Origin: a virus
DNA: 27,698 nt
Direction: 5' to 3' (one strand)
IMG/VR virus record: IMGVR_UViG_3300031660_000039
Span: 1-27,698 of that record
A program made the translations under genes and the position numbers. Below, in pieces: positions 19,540 to 27,698 of the stretch (positions are counted from its first letter, which is position 1; every line of letters starts with the position of its first letter). The notes beneath the pieces were generated by a model, which was given only the letters and a program-made list of their open reading frames with translations, searched no databases and was not told where the DNA came from.

Positions 19540-21209
19540 TGGATTACAGGCAATATGTACCGCCGGGCCTGCGCGGCCCACTAGATGACTTAATGGGCAT
19601 GGGCAAGGTCGTCGGTCAGGGCGGATACGACTTGCTCCGCGCAATCCAGCAAGACCCACGCGCCGTCAATCAGGCGGTCGGCGATAGCATGGTAGGCGGG
19701 ATACAAGGCGCCGTCACTGACCCTATTGGCACCGCCAAGGGTGTGTACGATGACGTCACCGGCACTGTAGGCCGCGCGATCACCAACACGGCTGCCGACT
19801 ACCTGCCGGAAGGCGTTACAATGGCCACGGCCACTGCCGCTGACATTACGTCGGCCAACGACGCACGATACGCTGATCTTGCCTCCACGATGGCAATGTT
19901 AGTTCCTGGGGCTAAGGCATTGAAAGCAGGCGCAAAAGCTGCCGGGAATGTCGACTACGACGGCCTCGCTGCCGACGCCACATACGCTGGCCGGTCTATT
20001 GCGCAGGGGGATCCGCGCGGCCTCATCGAGGCGTTCCAGCGTGGCGGGGAAGGTAGAGATCTCAGCGCGGCGCGTGCAGGCGACAGATTTGAAGTAAAAG
20101 GCTCCGATTTTTTCGCACAGGCGCGGGCTGGTGGCAAAGGCAAAGACCCCGCACTTTATACACCATTTTCCGGCATTAAAGCCGCTACTCCGCCTGCCTT
20201 ATGGACCGCTTCTGGTGAGCGGCAGGGTGGGCTGTTAGACGCAACAATGCTCGACCCCTCTGACTTCAAAAACAAAAGAATGTATTTTGCCACCGGAGAT
20301 CGCACGACAAACCAAGATCTTGTTCAAGAGGTCAACGATTATTTGTTGAGAAACGGCGGTCAACAAACATACGGCGGCCCAAGATATATGGATCAAGTTG
20401 ACCGAGGCGTTTGGGCATCAGAGGCAAACCCAATGAAGGCAAAGTCAAACGCATGGATTGAGGCTAATAAGCGCAACGAAGATTACATCGCGGCCTATAT
20501 GCCAATGGGCGAAAGGTCTGGCGATTTTTCCAAACATATGTCTGACGTATATGGCGGTATGATTGCCACTGGGGCCAATATGGCTCGCTGGACCCGTAAC
20601 GTCGGAAAGATTGATGAAGCAATCTCCAAAAAATTTCCAAAGATTAAAGATCGACCTAGTTTTAGCTCTCCAGCGTTTCCAGAATGGCTGTCTGGTCAAA
20701 AAGGCGGCGTTCGTGCGTCTTTGATGAAATTCTTTGACAGCAGCCAGATGCAAAAACTCGGCGTACCGGAGGTTGGCCCAGCTCGCTTTGCGATTACGCA
20801 GCCCGAGCTTATGTTGTCAGACACTGCAAGTGTCGGCTATCGGTTTGGAACTCCAAAGCGCGGCGCTGTCTCTGAAAGAACAGACCTTCACCCATCATAT
20901 AACGCAGAACTCGCAATGGAGCCCGGAACGACAAGCTCAACACTTGGCTTTGATCTACCGTGGCTTATTGGCGCGCGCGACAGCGCACTCCCGAAAGCCG
21001 CATCGTTTGCTAAAGAAAAAGGCATACTCGATCTCAAGGCAAAACCAAAAGACGTCAAATCATATATGGGCAACCCGAATATAAACCAGCTAGTCGACGA
21101 CCAATGGGTTGACCAAGCTAGTTTATATAAAGAGATTTTGAACTCACAGGGTAAACCCGGCGCTGATAGATATGTAATGGGCTTACTGCAATCGTATATG
21201 GCTAAGTGA
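19539..21209 (+). CDS. Large virion or polyvalent-type protein
   Basis: The 556-aa protein starts in a TAATG overlap. Residues 1-130 are Gly/Ala-rich and helical with possible membrane affinity (MVGGIQGAVTDPIGTAKGVY, LASTMAMLVPGAKALKAGAK). The rest contains KNKRMYFATGDRTTNQDLVQ, GQQTYGGPRYMDQVDRGVWA and RFAITQPELMLSDTASVGYR, resembling domains I recall from very large polyvalent or ejected phage proteins. No catalytic residues can be named. Placed after the transglycosylase, it is probably delivered into the cell or lines the entry channel. Its end overlaps a small minus-strand gene by 8 bases. Confidence 0.6.
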   Translation: MDYRQYVPPGLRGPLDDLMGMGKVVGQGGYDLLRAIQQDPRAVNQAVGDSMVGGIQGAVTDPIGTAKGVYDDVTGTVGRAITNTAADYLPEGVTMATATAADITSANDARYADLASTMAMLVPGAKALKAGAKAAGNVDYDGLAADATYAGRSIAQGDPRGLIEAFQRGGEGRDLSAARAGDRFEVKGSDFFAQARAGGKGKDPALYTPFSGIKAATPPALWTASGERQGGLLDATMLDPSDFKNKRMYFATGDRTTNQDLVQEVNDYLLRNGGQQTYGGPRYMDQVDRGVWASEANPMKAKSNAWIEANKRNEDYIAAYMPMGERSGDFSKHMSDVYGGMIATGANMARWTRNVGKIDEAISKKFPKIKDRPSFSSPAFPEWLSGQKGGVRASLMKFFDSSQMQKLGVPEVGPARFAITQPELMLSDTASVGYRFGTPKRGAVSERTDLHPSYNAELAMEPGTTSSTLGFDLPWLIGARDSALPKAASFAKEKGILDLKAKPKDVKSYMGNPNINQLVDDQWVDQASLYKEILNSQGKPGADRYVMGLLQSYMAK

Positions 21210-21342
21210 TGATGTCTTTAACTTCATTTACCACTTCGTCAATCATCTCGACAATTTCGTCTGGAAGATCTTCTTGGCTTTCCCATAGCATCATAACAAC
21301 GGCCTCAACGCTGCGGCGTATGGCTTCTAATTCGCTTTCCAT
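21202..21342 (-). CDS. Small acidic helical protein, counter-oriented
   Basis: A 46-aa ORF begins at an ATG preceded by GGAGGGTGTGCAC, an excellent ribosome site. The product is one or two acidic amphipathic helices (ELEAIRRSVEAVVMMLWESQ, then LPDEIVEMIDEVVNEVKDI). A promoter-like TATTAT lies upstream on the minus strand at about 21365-21370. It runs against the late genes in the only gap of this region, overlapping the 3' end of the 556-aa gene. Small acidic phage proteins often inhibit host DNA-binding proteins; that is speculation here. Confidence 0.6.
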   Translation of the reverse strand: MESELEAIRRSVEAVVMMLWESQEDLPDEIVEMIDEVVNEVKDIIT

Positions 21343-21422
21343 GTGCACACCCTCCATTTTAGTGCATAATACAGATGAACTTGTTAACACAACCGCAACC
21401 GCGTTGCAAGAAGGGCCACACG

Positions 21423-23546
21423 ATGGACTATGACATGAACAATATGGCCTCTGAGCTCGAGGCAGAACTGAACCCGGCCCAGATGGATGAGGTTGAGCTC
21501 CAGGGGATTGTCGCCCGCGAGATCGAAGACGCAATCGACTACATAGACAATTACATCAGCCCCGACCGGGCGCTAGCTACGGAATACTACCGGGGCGAGC
21601 CGTTTGGAAACGAGGAAGAGGGCCGCAGCCAAGTCGTCAGCATGGACGTACGGGATACCGTACAGGCCATCATGCCGTCGCTGATGCGCGTGTTCCACGG
21701 ATCTGACGAGAGTGTGTCCTACATCCCGACCGGCCCCGAGGACGTCGAGAACGCGCAGCAAGCGACAGACTATGCTAACTTTGTGCTAAACCGCGACAAC
21801 AACGGCTTCCTAGTTATGCACAGCGCGTTCAAGGACGCGCTAATCCGCAAGGTGGGCATCATCAAGTGTTTCTGGGAGGACAAGACCGAAGTCGAAACTT
21901 TCCACATGACTGGCCTCGACGACGCGGCATTATCGGCACTCGCAGCCGAGCCTGACGCTGAAATCACTGTGCAGTCGTCTGAGACTGTCGGCGAGCCGCA
22001 GATCGATCCGCAGACTGGCCAATTTATTATGCCGCCGCTGATCCATGACGTCACAGTCGAATATGTGCGCCCAGATGGACGCGTGCAAGTTGAGGCTGTT
22101 CCGCCGGAAGAGTTTCTGATTTCGCGGAATGCCAAATCGATTTCTGATGCGTCGTATGTCGGCCACCGCCGAATTATTACGGTGTCTGAGCTTGTGGCTA
22201 TGGGCTACGCCGAAGAGGACGTGGAGGGTCTAGCATCTGCGCACGACGACATGAGTATGAACGTGGAGCGACGCACGCGAAACTCAGCTTTGACAAACGA
22301 AATGAACGCCCGGAGCGACGACGCCATGCGCAAGGTCGCATATGTCGAAAGTTACGTCCGCGTCGATCACGACGGAGACGGAATTGCTGAACTACGCAAG
22401 ATCTGCACGGCCGGCGACGGCAATAAAGTTCTGCGAAACGACGCAGTCGAAATGTCTCCTTTCTGCTCGTTTTGCCCCGAGCCCGAGGCCCATGACTTTT
22501 TTGGGCTTTCCGTTGCCGAGGTGGTAATGGATATTCAGCGCATAAAGTCAAACGTGATGCGCAACACCCTCGACAGTTTGGCAATGTCAATCCACCCGCG
22601 CATCGCCGTTACCGAGGGTATGGTGAATTTAGACGACGCAATGTCGACCGAGGTTGGATCGATCATCCGGCAGCGCAGCGCGGGGCAGATCCAAGTCTTG
22701 TCAATGCCGTTTGTTGGTCAGCAGGCGTTCCCAGTCTTGCAATATATGGACGAGATCAAGGAGGCGCGCACAGGCGTATCTAAGGCGTCAATGGGTTTAG
22801 ACGCAGCAGCGCTCCAAAGTTCCACTGCCGGCGCTGTGAACGCCACTGTGTCGGCCGCACAGCAGCACATCGAGCTGATCGCGCGCATCTTCGCCGAGAC
22901 TGGCATGAAAGACCTATTCAAGATTATGTTGCAGCTTATCACAACGCACCAAGATCAGGCCCGCATGGTCCGCCTGCGCAATAAATTTGTGCAGATCGAC
23001 CCACGCGCTTGGGACGCCAAGATGGACGTTTCCGTAAATGTCGCATTAGGCCGTGGAACTGACACCGAGCGCATGATGATGATGCGCCAGATCGGAGAGA
23101 TGCAGAAGGAAGCCATGGCGACGATGGGCCAGCAAAACCCGCTCACCGACATCGGCAAACTGTCCAACACGCTCAAGTCGATGACCGAGCTGGCGGGCTT
23201 CAAGGACACGTCGCAGTTCTGGAGCGACCCGGCCGACTTTAAACCGCCGCCACCAGACAACAAGCCAGACATCAACGAGCAATTAATCCAAGTGCAAATC
23301 CAGCAGATACAAGCGGACATGCAGAAGAAAGCAGCCGAGCTTCAATTGAAGCGCGAGGCGATGCTCATGGAGGATGACCGGAAGCGAGACGAGCTCGAGG
23401 CCGACCTATATGTCCGCGCCGAGGAGATGCAGGCTAAGCACGGCACGCAGCTCAACGTCGAAAAGATCCGCTCCGAAATGGCTATCAATCGCGAAGTATT
23501 GCGCGGGCAGGTTGACGTGATCAGGGAGGGTACGCGTGAAGACTAA
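21423..23546 (+). CDS. Portal protein
   Basis: I start at the ATG preceded by AAGGG (707 aa); the frame also has an ATG at 21375 without a ribosome site. The large, mostly soluble protein has an acidic N-terminus (ELNPAQMDEVELQG), then YYRGEPFGNEEEGRSQVVSM, DVRDTVQAIMPSLMRVFHG, and ESYVRVDHDGDGIAELRKIC. A crown/clip-like region holds ARTGVSKASMGLDAAALQ and TVSAAQQHIELIARIFAETG. The C-terminal 100 residues form a long Gln/Glu-rich helix. These match the long portals of podoviruses with SU10/P22-like heads. It forms the dodecameric DNA gate and binds TerL. Confidence 0.9.
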   Translation: MDYDMNNMASELEAELNPAQMDEVELQGIVAREIEDAIDYIDNYISPDRALATEYYRGEPFGNEEEGRSQVVSMDVRDTVQAIMPSLMRVFHGSDESVSYIPTGPEDVENAQQATDYANFVLNRDNNGFLVMHSAFKDALIRKVGIIKCFWEDKTEVETFHMTGLDDAALSALAAEPDAEITVQSSETVGEPQIDPQTGQFIMPPLIHDVTVEYVRPDGRVQVEAVPPEEFLISRNAKSISDASYVGHRRIITVSELVAMGYAEEDVEGLASAHDDMSMNVERRTRNSALTNEMNARSDDAMRKVAYVESYVRVDHDGDGIAELRKICTAGDGNKVLRNDAVEMSPFCSFCPEPEAHDFFGLSVAEVVMDIQRIKSNVMRNTLDSLAMSIHPRIAVTEGMVNLDDAMSTEVGSIIRQRSAGQIQVLSMPFVGQQAFPVLQYMDEIKEARTGVSKASMGLDAAALQSSTAGAVNATVSAAQQHIELIARIFAETGMKDLFKIMLQLITTHQDQARMVRLRNKFVQIDPRAWDAKMDVSVNVALGRGTDTERMMMMRQIGEMQKEAMATMGQQNPLTDIGKLSNTLKSMTELAGFKDTSQFWSDPADFKPPPPDNKPDINEQLIQVQIQQIQADMQKKAAELQLKREAMLMEDDRKRDELEADLYVRAEEMQAKHGTQLNVEKIRSEMAINREVLRGQVDVIREGTRED

Positions 23547-23778
23547 ACAGCAAATAATCGAGGACGGGCACCAAGCTGCCCGCCTCCTTAACGACACCGA
23601 CTTGAGCCGATTTATGGACGAGGTCGAACAGAATTGTTGGGCGGAGTTTAAGGCAACTGCGGCCAGCGACAGGGACAGTCGGGAGGCTGTTTATATGCAA
23701 CTGCGCGGCGTTGAGATGGTTCGCCAGACGCTGCGTGCAATGGTGGATAATGGCTCTATTGAAAACAAGTCAAAATAG
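23536..23778 (+). CDS. Small protein between portal and scaffold
   Basis: The 80-aa ORF uses a GTG start preceded by GGGAGGGTAC, overlapping the portal end by 11 bases. It is helical (QIIEDGHQAARLLNDTDLSR, then RGVEMVRQTLRAMVDNGSI) with no membrane segment. Small helical proteins at this site occur in related podovirus gene orders as head-assembly accessories. Function unknown. Confidence 0.7.
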   Translation: MKTKQQIIEDGHQAARLLNDTDLSRFMDEVEQNCWAEFKATAASDRDSREAVYMQLRGVEMVRQTLRAMVDNGSIENKSK

Positions 23779-23800
23779 AGGCATAATAGGAGAGTAAGCT

Positions 23801-24814
23801 ATGACGGAAAGCAACACCCCAAATGGGATTGGTTTGTCACAAGCACAAAATGCAATCAGCGCCATGATGGCACCCTCGCAAGAGGATAATGCTCCAGAGG
23901 CTGATGCGCTACAGGCTGAAGACGCGGAAATCGTGGACGAGGCCGAAATGCTGGATGACGCGGCTGAGGAACAATCCTTAGAAGCAGAGGACAGCGATCT
24001 TGACGGCGATGAATACGAGGACGAGGACCAAAACCAATCTCAAGATTTTGACATCATGGCGACTACAGTCGACGTGGATGGCGAAGAGATCACGGTCGAG
24101 GGGCTCAAAAGCGGATTTCTGAGGCAGAGAGATTACACCCGCAAGACGCAGGCGCTGTCCGAGGAGCGAAATGCTTTTACTGGGCAGGTTGCTGAGTTGG
24201 ACCGGGAACGTGCACAATACGCTGAGTTGCTGCCGCAAATCGCACAGCAGATCCAGCAATCGGTAGAGGCCGAGCCAGACTGGGATAGCCTGTATGATAC
24301 AGACCCCGCTTTGGCCGCGAAGGCTGAACGACAGTGGCGAAAGCAGTTAGGGCAGAAGCAAACGCAGATGCAAGCTGTACAGCAAGAGCAGGCGAGGATG
24401 CAGGAGTTGCAGCAACAACGTATGCAACAAGCAAAAACGCAGTTCGTGGAACAGCAGAGGGACGTGCTCCCGGATCTGATCCCCGAATGGAGAGACGCAA
24501 AGGTGGCCGCAGAGGAAGCGGGTCAAATACGCGAATTTCTACTTACATCCGGCTTTAATGAGCAGGACATTGTCGAAATGAATAGCGCAATGGTCGTTAA
24601 GATGGCCAGACTGGCAATGCTGCAATCTCGTGGAGCAACTCGAGCTGACAAGGCTAAAGCTAAGCCGAAAGCAGCGAAGGGCGGCAAGACGCTACGGGCA
24701 GGGTCACGCGGCACGCAACCGAAGCCGACGAACAGTGCACGAGAAGCGCAACAGCGCGTAAAGCAAACCGGCCGCGTCAATGACGCCGCAGCCGCCATCA
24801 AAGCCTTATTGTAG
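23801..24814 (+). CDS. Capsid scaffolding protein
   Basis: The 337-aa protein starts after TAGGAGAGTAAGCT. Residues about 25-90 are strongly acidic (EDAEIVDEAEMLDDAAEEQS). Residues about 90-125 read VDGEEITVEGLKSGFLRQRD, then YTRKTQALSEERNAF, the conserved scaffold segment of SU10-like phages. A long Gln-rich coiled coil follows (about 125-230), then a Lys/Ala/Gly tail that is basic and likely binds the capsid protein. It directs prohead assembly and is then removed. It lies just before the capsid gene, as expected. No protease motif is seen. Confidence 0.88.
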   Translation: MTESNTPNGIGLSQAQNAISAMMAPSQEDNAPEADALQAEDAEIVDEAEMLDDAAEEQSLEAEDSDLDGDEYEDEDQNQSQDFDIMATTVDVDGEEITVEGLKSGFLRQRDYTRKTQALSEERNAFTGQVAELDRERAQYAELLPQIAQQIQQSVEAEPDWDSLYDTDPALAAKAERQWRKQLGQKQTQMQAVQQEQARMQELQQQRMQQAKTQFVEQQRDVLPDLIPEWRDAKVAAEEAGQIREFLLTSGFNEQDIVEMNSAMVVKMARLAMLQSRGATRADKAKAKPKAAKGGKTLRAGSRGTQPKPTNSAREAQQRVKQTGRVNDAAAAIKALL

Positions 24815-24826
24815 GAGAATTATACA

Positions 24827-25783
24827 ATGGCAATCGTAGGCAATACATTCACTTCATTCAGCGCGAAAGGTATTCGCGAAGAATTATCGAACATAATCAG
24901 TAACATAAGTCCAGAAGACGTGCCGCTGCAATCTAACATCGGATCAGAAAATGTGTCTAACACATATTTTGAGTGGCAGACTGACAGCTTGGCAGCCGCC
25001 AGCACTACAGCCGTCCTCGACGGTGACGACGTTGCGTCTTTCGACGCCACTGCCGCCACCACGCGCGTAGGCAACTACACGCAGATCAGCCGTCGTACTC
25101 TGATCGTTGCCGATAACCTTGCAAATCAAGACCTTGCAGGCCGCAACGACGAAGTTAGCTTTCAGATGGCTAAGCGCGGTAAGGAGCTCAAGCGCGACAT
25201 CGAAGCCGTTCTGTGCGCCAACAACGCTAAAGTGGCTGGCAACACCACCACTGCACGCGAGACTGCGGGCCTTGGCGCGTGGGTCACTACCAACTCCAAC
25301 AAAGCTGGCGACGGTACAGATCCAACTGCGGCCGACGGTTCCGACGCTCGCAACGACGGCACACAGCGCGACTTGACTGAGGCAATGGTAAAAGACGCCA
25401 TGCAACAGGCATTCGTCGAAGGCGGCACCCCGTCGCTCTTGATGGTTGGTCCGTTCAACAAGACTGTTGTATCTGGTTTTGCCGGTATCGCCGCACAGCG
25501 CTACCAAGCACCATCAGACAGCCCGACCACAATCATCGGCGCGGCTGACGTCTATCTATCTGATTTTGGTACACTTTCTGTGGTGCCAAACCGCTTCCAA
25601 CGTGAAAGGGACGCCTTCTTGCTGGACCCAGAGTACGCATCAGTATGCTACCTGCGCCCAATCCAAGCGGTAGATCTTGCCAAGACAGGCGACGCAGAGA
25701 AGAAGATGATCATTGCTGAGTATGGCTTGAAAGTCTCCAACGAAGCCGCCCACGCTGGCGTGTTCGATCTGAACGTAAGCTAA
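24827..25783 (+). CDS. Major capsid protein, SU10 type
   Basis: This 318-aa protein starts after GGAGAATTATACA. It opens AIVGNTFTSFSAKGIREELS and goes on to SNIGSENVSNTYFEWQTDSL, TRVGNYTQISRRTLIVADN, FQMAKRGKELKRDIEAVLC and LLMVGPFNKTVVSGFAGI, the pattern of SU10-type (DUF5309-like) HK97-fold capsid proteins. The end (EKKMIIAEYGLKVSNEAAHA) is also typical. It assembles the icosahedral shell on the scaffold. A hairpin follows the gene, which may reduce read-through into the lower-copy tail genes. Confidence 0.92.
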   Translation: MAIVGNTFTSFSAKGIREELSNIISNISPEDVPLQSNIGSENVSNTYFEWQTDSLAAASTTAVLDGDDVASFDATAATTRVGNYTQISRRTLIVADNLANQDLAGRNDEVSFQMAKRGKELKRDIEAVLCANNAKVAGNTTTARETAGLGAWVTTNSNKAGDGTDPTAADGSDARNDGTQRDLTEAMVKDAMQQAFVEGGTPSLLMVGPFNKTVVSGFAGIAAQRYQAPSDSPTTIIGAADVYLSDFGTLSVVPNRFQRERDAFLLDPEYASVCYLRPIQAVDLAKTGDAEKKMIIAEYGLKVSNEAAHAGVFDLNVS

Positions 25784-25790
25784 TAAAGAT

Positions 25791-25810
25791 GGGGCGGCTC
25801 CGGTCGCCCC
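25791..25810 (+). terminator. Hairpin after major capsid gene
   Basis: GGGGCG (25791-25796) pairs with CGCCCC (25805-25810) around GCTCCGGT, 8 bases after the capsid stop. There is no T-run, so partial termination is more likely than full. Confidence 0.5.
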
Positions 25811-25829
25811 AACTGCCTTGGAGGGAAAC

Positions 25830-26132
25830 ATGAAAAGATTATTCAGCCACGACGAGGCCACGGGCATTACGAAATATTGGCACGTCACCGGCGAGGGGCA
25901 ATTTGTCGTTGAAACTGTGCAGCGGGCCGAAGCCATAGTGGACGCCAACAAGCGCGCGTTTAACGACGCGGACCAGCGGTGGGGCGAAAATTTGAATAGG
26001 GTGGCCTCGATCCCCCTTTCAGTGTATTATGACTTGAAGCGCAAGGGCATCGCAGACGATCCTGGCCGCATGAAAAAATGGATGAACGACCCAGACAACC
26101 GGGCGTTTAGGACAAGAGGCGGAACGCTGTGA
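25830..26132 (+). CDS. Small head or neck protein (hypothetical)
   Basis: I start at the ATG preceded by GGAGGGAAAC, giving 100 residues; the TTG 12 bases before is inside the ribosome site. The sequence reads RLFSHDEATGITKYWHVTGE, then EAIVDANKRAFNDADQRWGE and KGIADDPGRMKKWMNDPDNR, which resembles small proteins I recall between capsid and adaptor in T7-like and marine podoviruses. It is coupled to the adaptor by a GTGA overlap. Exact role unknown. Confidence 0.75.
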   Translation: MKRLFSHDEATGITKYWHVTGEGQFVVETVQRAEAIVDANKRAFNDADQRWGENLNRVASIPLSVYYDLKRKGIADDPGRMKKWMNDPDNRAFRTRGGTL

Positions 26133-26734
26133 GCATCACGACATACGCAGAGTTGAAGACGGCCATTGGCGAATTTTTAGACCGTGACGACTTAACTGCA
26201 ATTATCCCAACTTTTATATCGTTTGCCGAGGCGCGCATCGCGCGTGACTTGAGCCATTGGAAGCAGGAAAAGCGCGTTACCACAGACATCAATCAGCGCT
26301 ATGAAGATCTTCCCACTGACTGGATTAGCATCAGCCAAGTGCAGCACACTGACGGGGGCGTGATCTCGTCATCGTCATCATCCGAAATGGCGGGCTTCCG
26401 GGCTAAGAGCATCACGTCGGCAAAGCCGAGAAACTGGCGGCTGACCGCAAATCAAATGGAATTTTACCCGGCTCCAGACGCGGTGTATAATATTACGATG
26501 TTGTACAAGGCGCGCGTGCCGGCGCTTTCTGACACCGAAACAAACAACTGGCTTCTGATATACGCTCCAGATGTTGTCATGTACGCTGCGCTAATGCAGT
26601 CTGCTCCGTATCTAGGTGACGACGGGAGGCTACCTGTTTGGGGCGGGCTATATCAATCTGGCGTTGAGGCTCTAAATAGCGAGAGCGATCAGGCCAGAGT
26701 TTCCGGACCACTCAGCATGAGGATACCTAGTTAA
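26129..26734 (+). CDS. Head-tail adaptor protein
   Basis: The 201-aa protein uses a GTG start in a GTGA overlap, with GAGGCGG upstream. It reads TYAELKTAIGEFLDRDDLTA, then IIPTFISFAEARIARDLSHW, LPTDWISISQVQHTDGG and EFYPAPDAVYNITMLYKARV. This matches phage adaptor proteins that dock under the portal in podoviruses: N-terminal helices, a central strand region, and WLLIYAPDVVMYAALMQSAP near the end. It makes the ring joining head and tail. The stop overlaps the fibre start (TAATG). Confidence 0.85.
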   Translation: MSITTYAELKTAIGEFLDRDDLTAIIPTFISFAEARIARDLSHWKQEKRVTTDINQRYEDLPTDWISISQVQHTDGGVISSSSSSEMAGFRAKSITSAKPRNWRLTANQMEFYPAPDAVYNITMLYKARVPALSDTETNNWLLIYAPDVVMYAALMQSAPYLGDDGRLPVWGGLYQSGVEALNSESDQARVSGPLSMRIPS

Positions 26735-27698
26735 TGGCTGACAATACTTGGACCCAGACCGCCGGCATGACCAGCGATACCGGCACTGACAATCTCCAAA
26801 CATATTCCGAGCAGGCTCTAGCTTCTAAAAACTCCGCTGCCGATAGTGCCGCGACCGCCACAACTAAGGCCGACACCGCTACAACTAAAGCGTCTGAGGC
26901 ATCTACCTCCGAGACTAATGCTGCGACGTCTGCGTCTACCGCTACGACTAAGGCGTCTGAGGCGTCTACCTCTGCGACGAATGCCGCGACTTCTGCGTCT
27001 ACCGCTACAACTAAAGCGTCTGAGGCATCTACCTCTGCGACTAATGCCGCGACTTCTGCGTCTACCGCTACAACTAAAGCGTCTGAGGCATCTACCTCTG
27101 CGACTAATGCCGCGACTTCTGCGTCCACTTCTACGACTAAGGCGTCTGAGGCATCTACCTCTGCGTCTGGAGCGTCGACTTCCGCCTCCACTGCTACGAC
27201 TAAGGCGTCTGAGGCATCTACCTCTGCGACTAATGCTGCGACGTCTGCGTCTACCGCTACAACTAAAGCGTCTGAGGCATCTACCTCCGAGACGAATGCT
27301 GCGACGTCTGCGTCTACCGCTACGACTAAGGCGTCTGAGGCATCTACCTCTGCGACTAATGCTGCGACTTCTGCGTCTACCGCGACGACTAAGGCGTCTG
27401 AGGCATCTACTTCTGCGGCGAATGCCGCGAGTTCTGCCACCAACGCGGCGACATCAGAAACTAATGCTGCTACTGCCGAGACTAACGCACAAACCGCTGA
27501 GACGAATGCAGAAACAGCCGAGACGAATGCCGCAACTTCTGCGTCTACCGCTACGACTAAGGCGTCTGAGGCATCTACCTCTGAGACGAATGCTGCGACG
27601 TCTGCGTCTACCGCTACGACTAAGGCGTCTGAGGCGTCTACCTCTGCGACGAATGCCGCGACTTCTGCGTCTACCGCTACAACTAAAGCGTCTGAGGC
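26734..27698 (+). CDS. Repetitive tail fibre or stalk protein, 3'-truncated
   Basis: The frame starts in a TAATG overlap and is open to the window end (321 codons visible). The first 45 residues (MADNTWTQTAGMTSDTGTDN onward) are unique. After that the protein is almost entirely a 21-residue repeat with core TTKASEASTS and TNAATSAS, i.e. three heptads, rich in Ala, Ser and Thr. Between the repeat blocks, 7-residue units TNAATAE, TNAQTAE and TNAETAE occur in the same register. Heptads with this composition form long trimeric coiled-coil stalks. The receptor-binding end lies outside the window. No hydrolase motif is visible. Confidence 0.8.
   Translation, partial: MADNTWTQTAGMTSDTGTDNLQTYSEQALASKNSAADSAATATTKADTATTKASEASTSETNAATSASTATTKASEASTSATNAATSASTATTKASEASTSATNAATSASTATTKASEASTSATNAATSASTSTTKASEASTSASGASTSASTATTKASEASTSATNAATSASTATTKASEASTSETNAATSASTATTKASEASTSATNAATSASTATTKASEASTSAANAASSATNAATSETNAATAETNAQTAETNAETAETNAATSASTATTKASEASTSETNAATSASTATTKASEASTSATNAATSASTATTKASE
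26875..27698 (+). repeat. 63-bp tandem repeats in fibre gene
   Basis: Each unit begins ACCGCTACNACTAA and is 63 bases. Nine units run in tandem from 26875 to about 27441, then about 105 bases of heptad-only units, then three more at 27547, 27610 and 27673 (cut by the window). The offset between the two blocks (672 bases) is 32 x 21, so the heptad register is kept. Units differ mostly at third codon positions (acg/aca, aag/aaa, gca/gcg). Confidence 0.9.

Noticed and set aside
26727-27443. Long minus-strand ORF (238 codons) of Ala/Val/Asp repeats
   Set aside because: It is the exact antisense of the 63-bp fibre repeats; a repeat without stops in one phase gives an open antisense frame automatically. 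It has no ribosome site and the sense frame is a well-formed fibre.

Overview
The window is one piece of a tailed-phage genome, most simply a short-tailed (podovirus-like) double-stranded DNA phage of a marine-type alphaproteobacterium. Evidence for a phage: terminase subunits, a very long portal, scaffold, an SU10-type major capsid protein, an adaptor, a repetitive fibre, a holin/endolysin cassette, and a phage replication and recombination set. Evidence for an alphaproteobacterial host is indirect. Two promoters carry a box of the form TTAA-N7-TTAA, which is the CtrA consensus of that class, and several proteins (3TM holin, SU10-type capsid, DUF6378-like protein) resemble families common in phages of those hosts. 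No integrase, tRNA, CRISPR array or insertion sequence was seen. No DNA or RNA polymerase lies in this window. Both window ends cut through virion genes, so the molecule continues beyond them or is circularly permuted.

Layout. 1-2809 (+): the end of a virion module, with a truncated internal-protein-like gene and a 758-aa glycine-zipper ejection-type protein. 2813-3013 (-): a small gene with a basic tail. 3093-3419 (+): a self-contained cassette of promoter, 81-aa ORF and terminator. 3504-5424 (+): an accessory operon of five overlapping genes holding two winged-helix proteins, a 47-aa lipoprotein, a DUF6378-like protein and a DnaJ-type zinc-finger peptide. 8328-5502 (-): an eight-gene lysis operon with mostly ATGA/GTGA-coupled genes. 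It runs from a TM plus coiled-coil protein, a secreted Cys protein, a conserved tail-anchored protein, a tiny membrane protein and an EF-hand membrane protein to the holin, the GH19 endolysin and a PD-(D/E)XK-like protein. 8447-13865 (+): early genes, with a ribbon-helix-helix regulator, RuvC-like resolvase, HTH protein, RecE-like exonuclease, SSB-like protein, Toprim primase-helicase, HNH endonuclease and a small acidic protein. 13866-14043: a non-coding block of nine GTGAGG/CCTCAC hexamers around a long hairpin, my best candidate for a replication origin. 14044-16872 (+): a protein with an SSB-like C-terminal tip, TerS, a structured gap, and TerL. 17912-16869 (-): a second self-contained cassette with the same promoter, leader and terminator as the one at 3093-3419, followed by one more gene. 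18113-21209 (+): an entry module of three coupled genes, including a lytic transglycosylase. 21202-21342 (-): a small counter-oriented gene. 21423-27698 (+): portal, a small gene, scaffold, major capsid protein, a small gene, adaptor, and a fibre built from 63-bp tandem repeats that runs off the window.

How it fits together. RuvC-like, RecE-like, SSB-like and primase-helicase proteins form a replication and recombination set next to the putative origin. TerS and TerL package DNA through the portal into a capsid built on the scaffold. The ejection proteins and the transglycosylase would help DNA cross the envelope. The leftward operon lyses the cell. The most unusual feature is the pair of unrelated genes, about 14 kb apart and on opposite strands, that share a near-identical CtrA-box promoter, a conserved leader and an identical 18-nt terminator hairpin. 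This looks like a repeated accessory (moron) cassette format tied to host cell-cycle control. All functions are read from motifs by eye; no database search was run.
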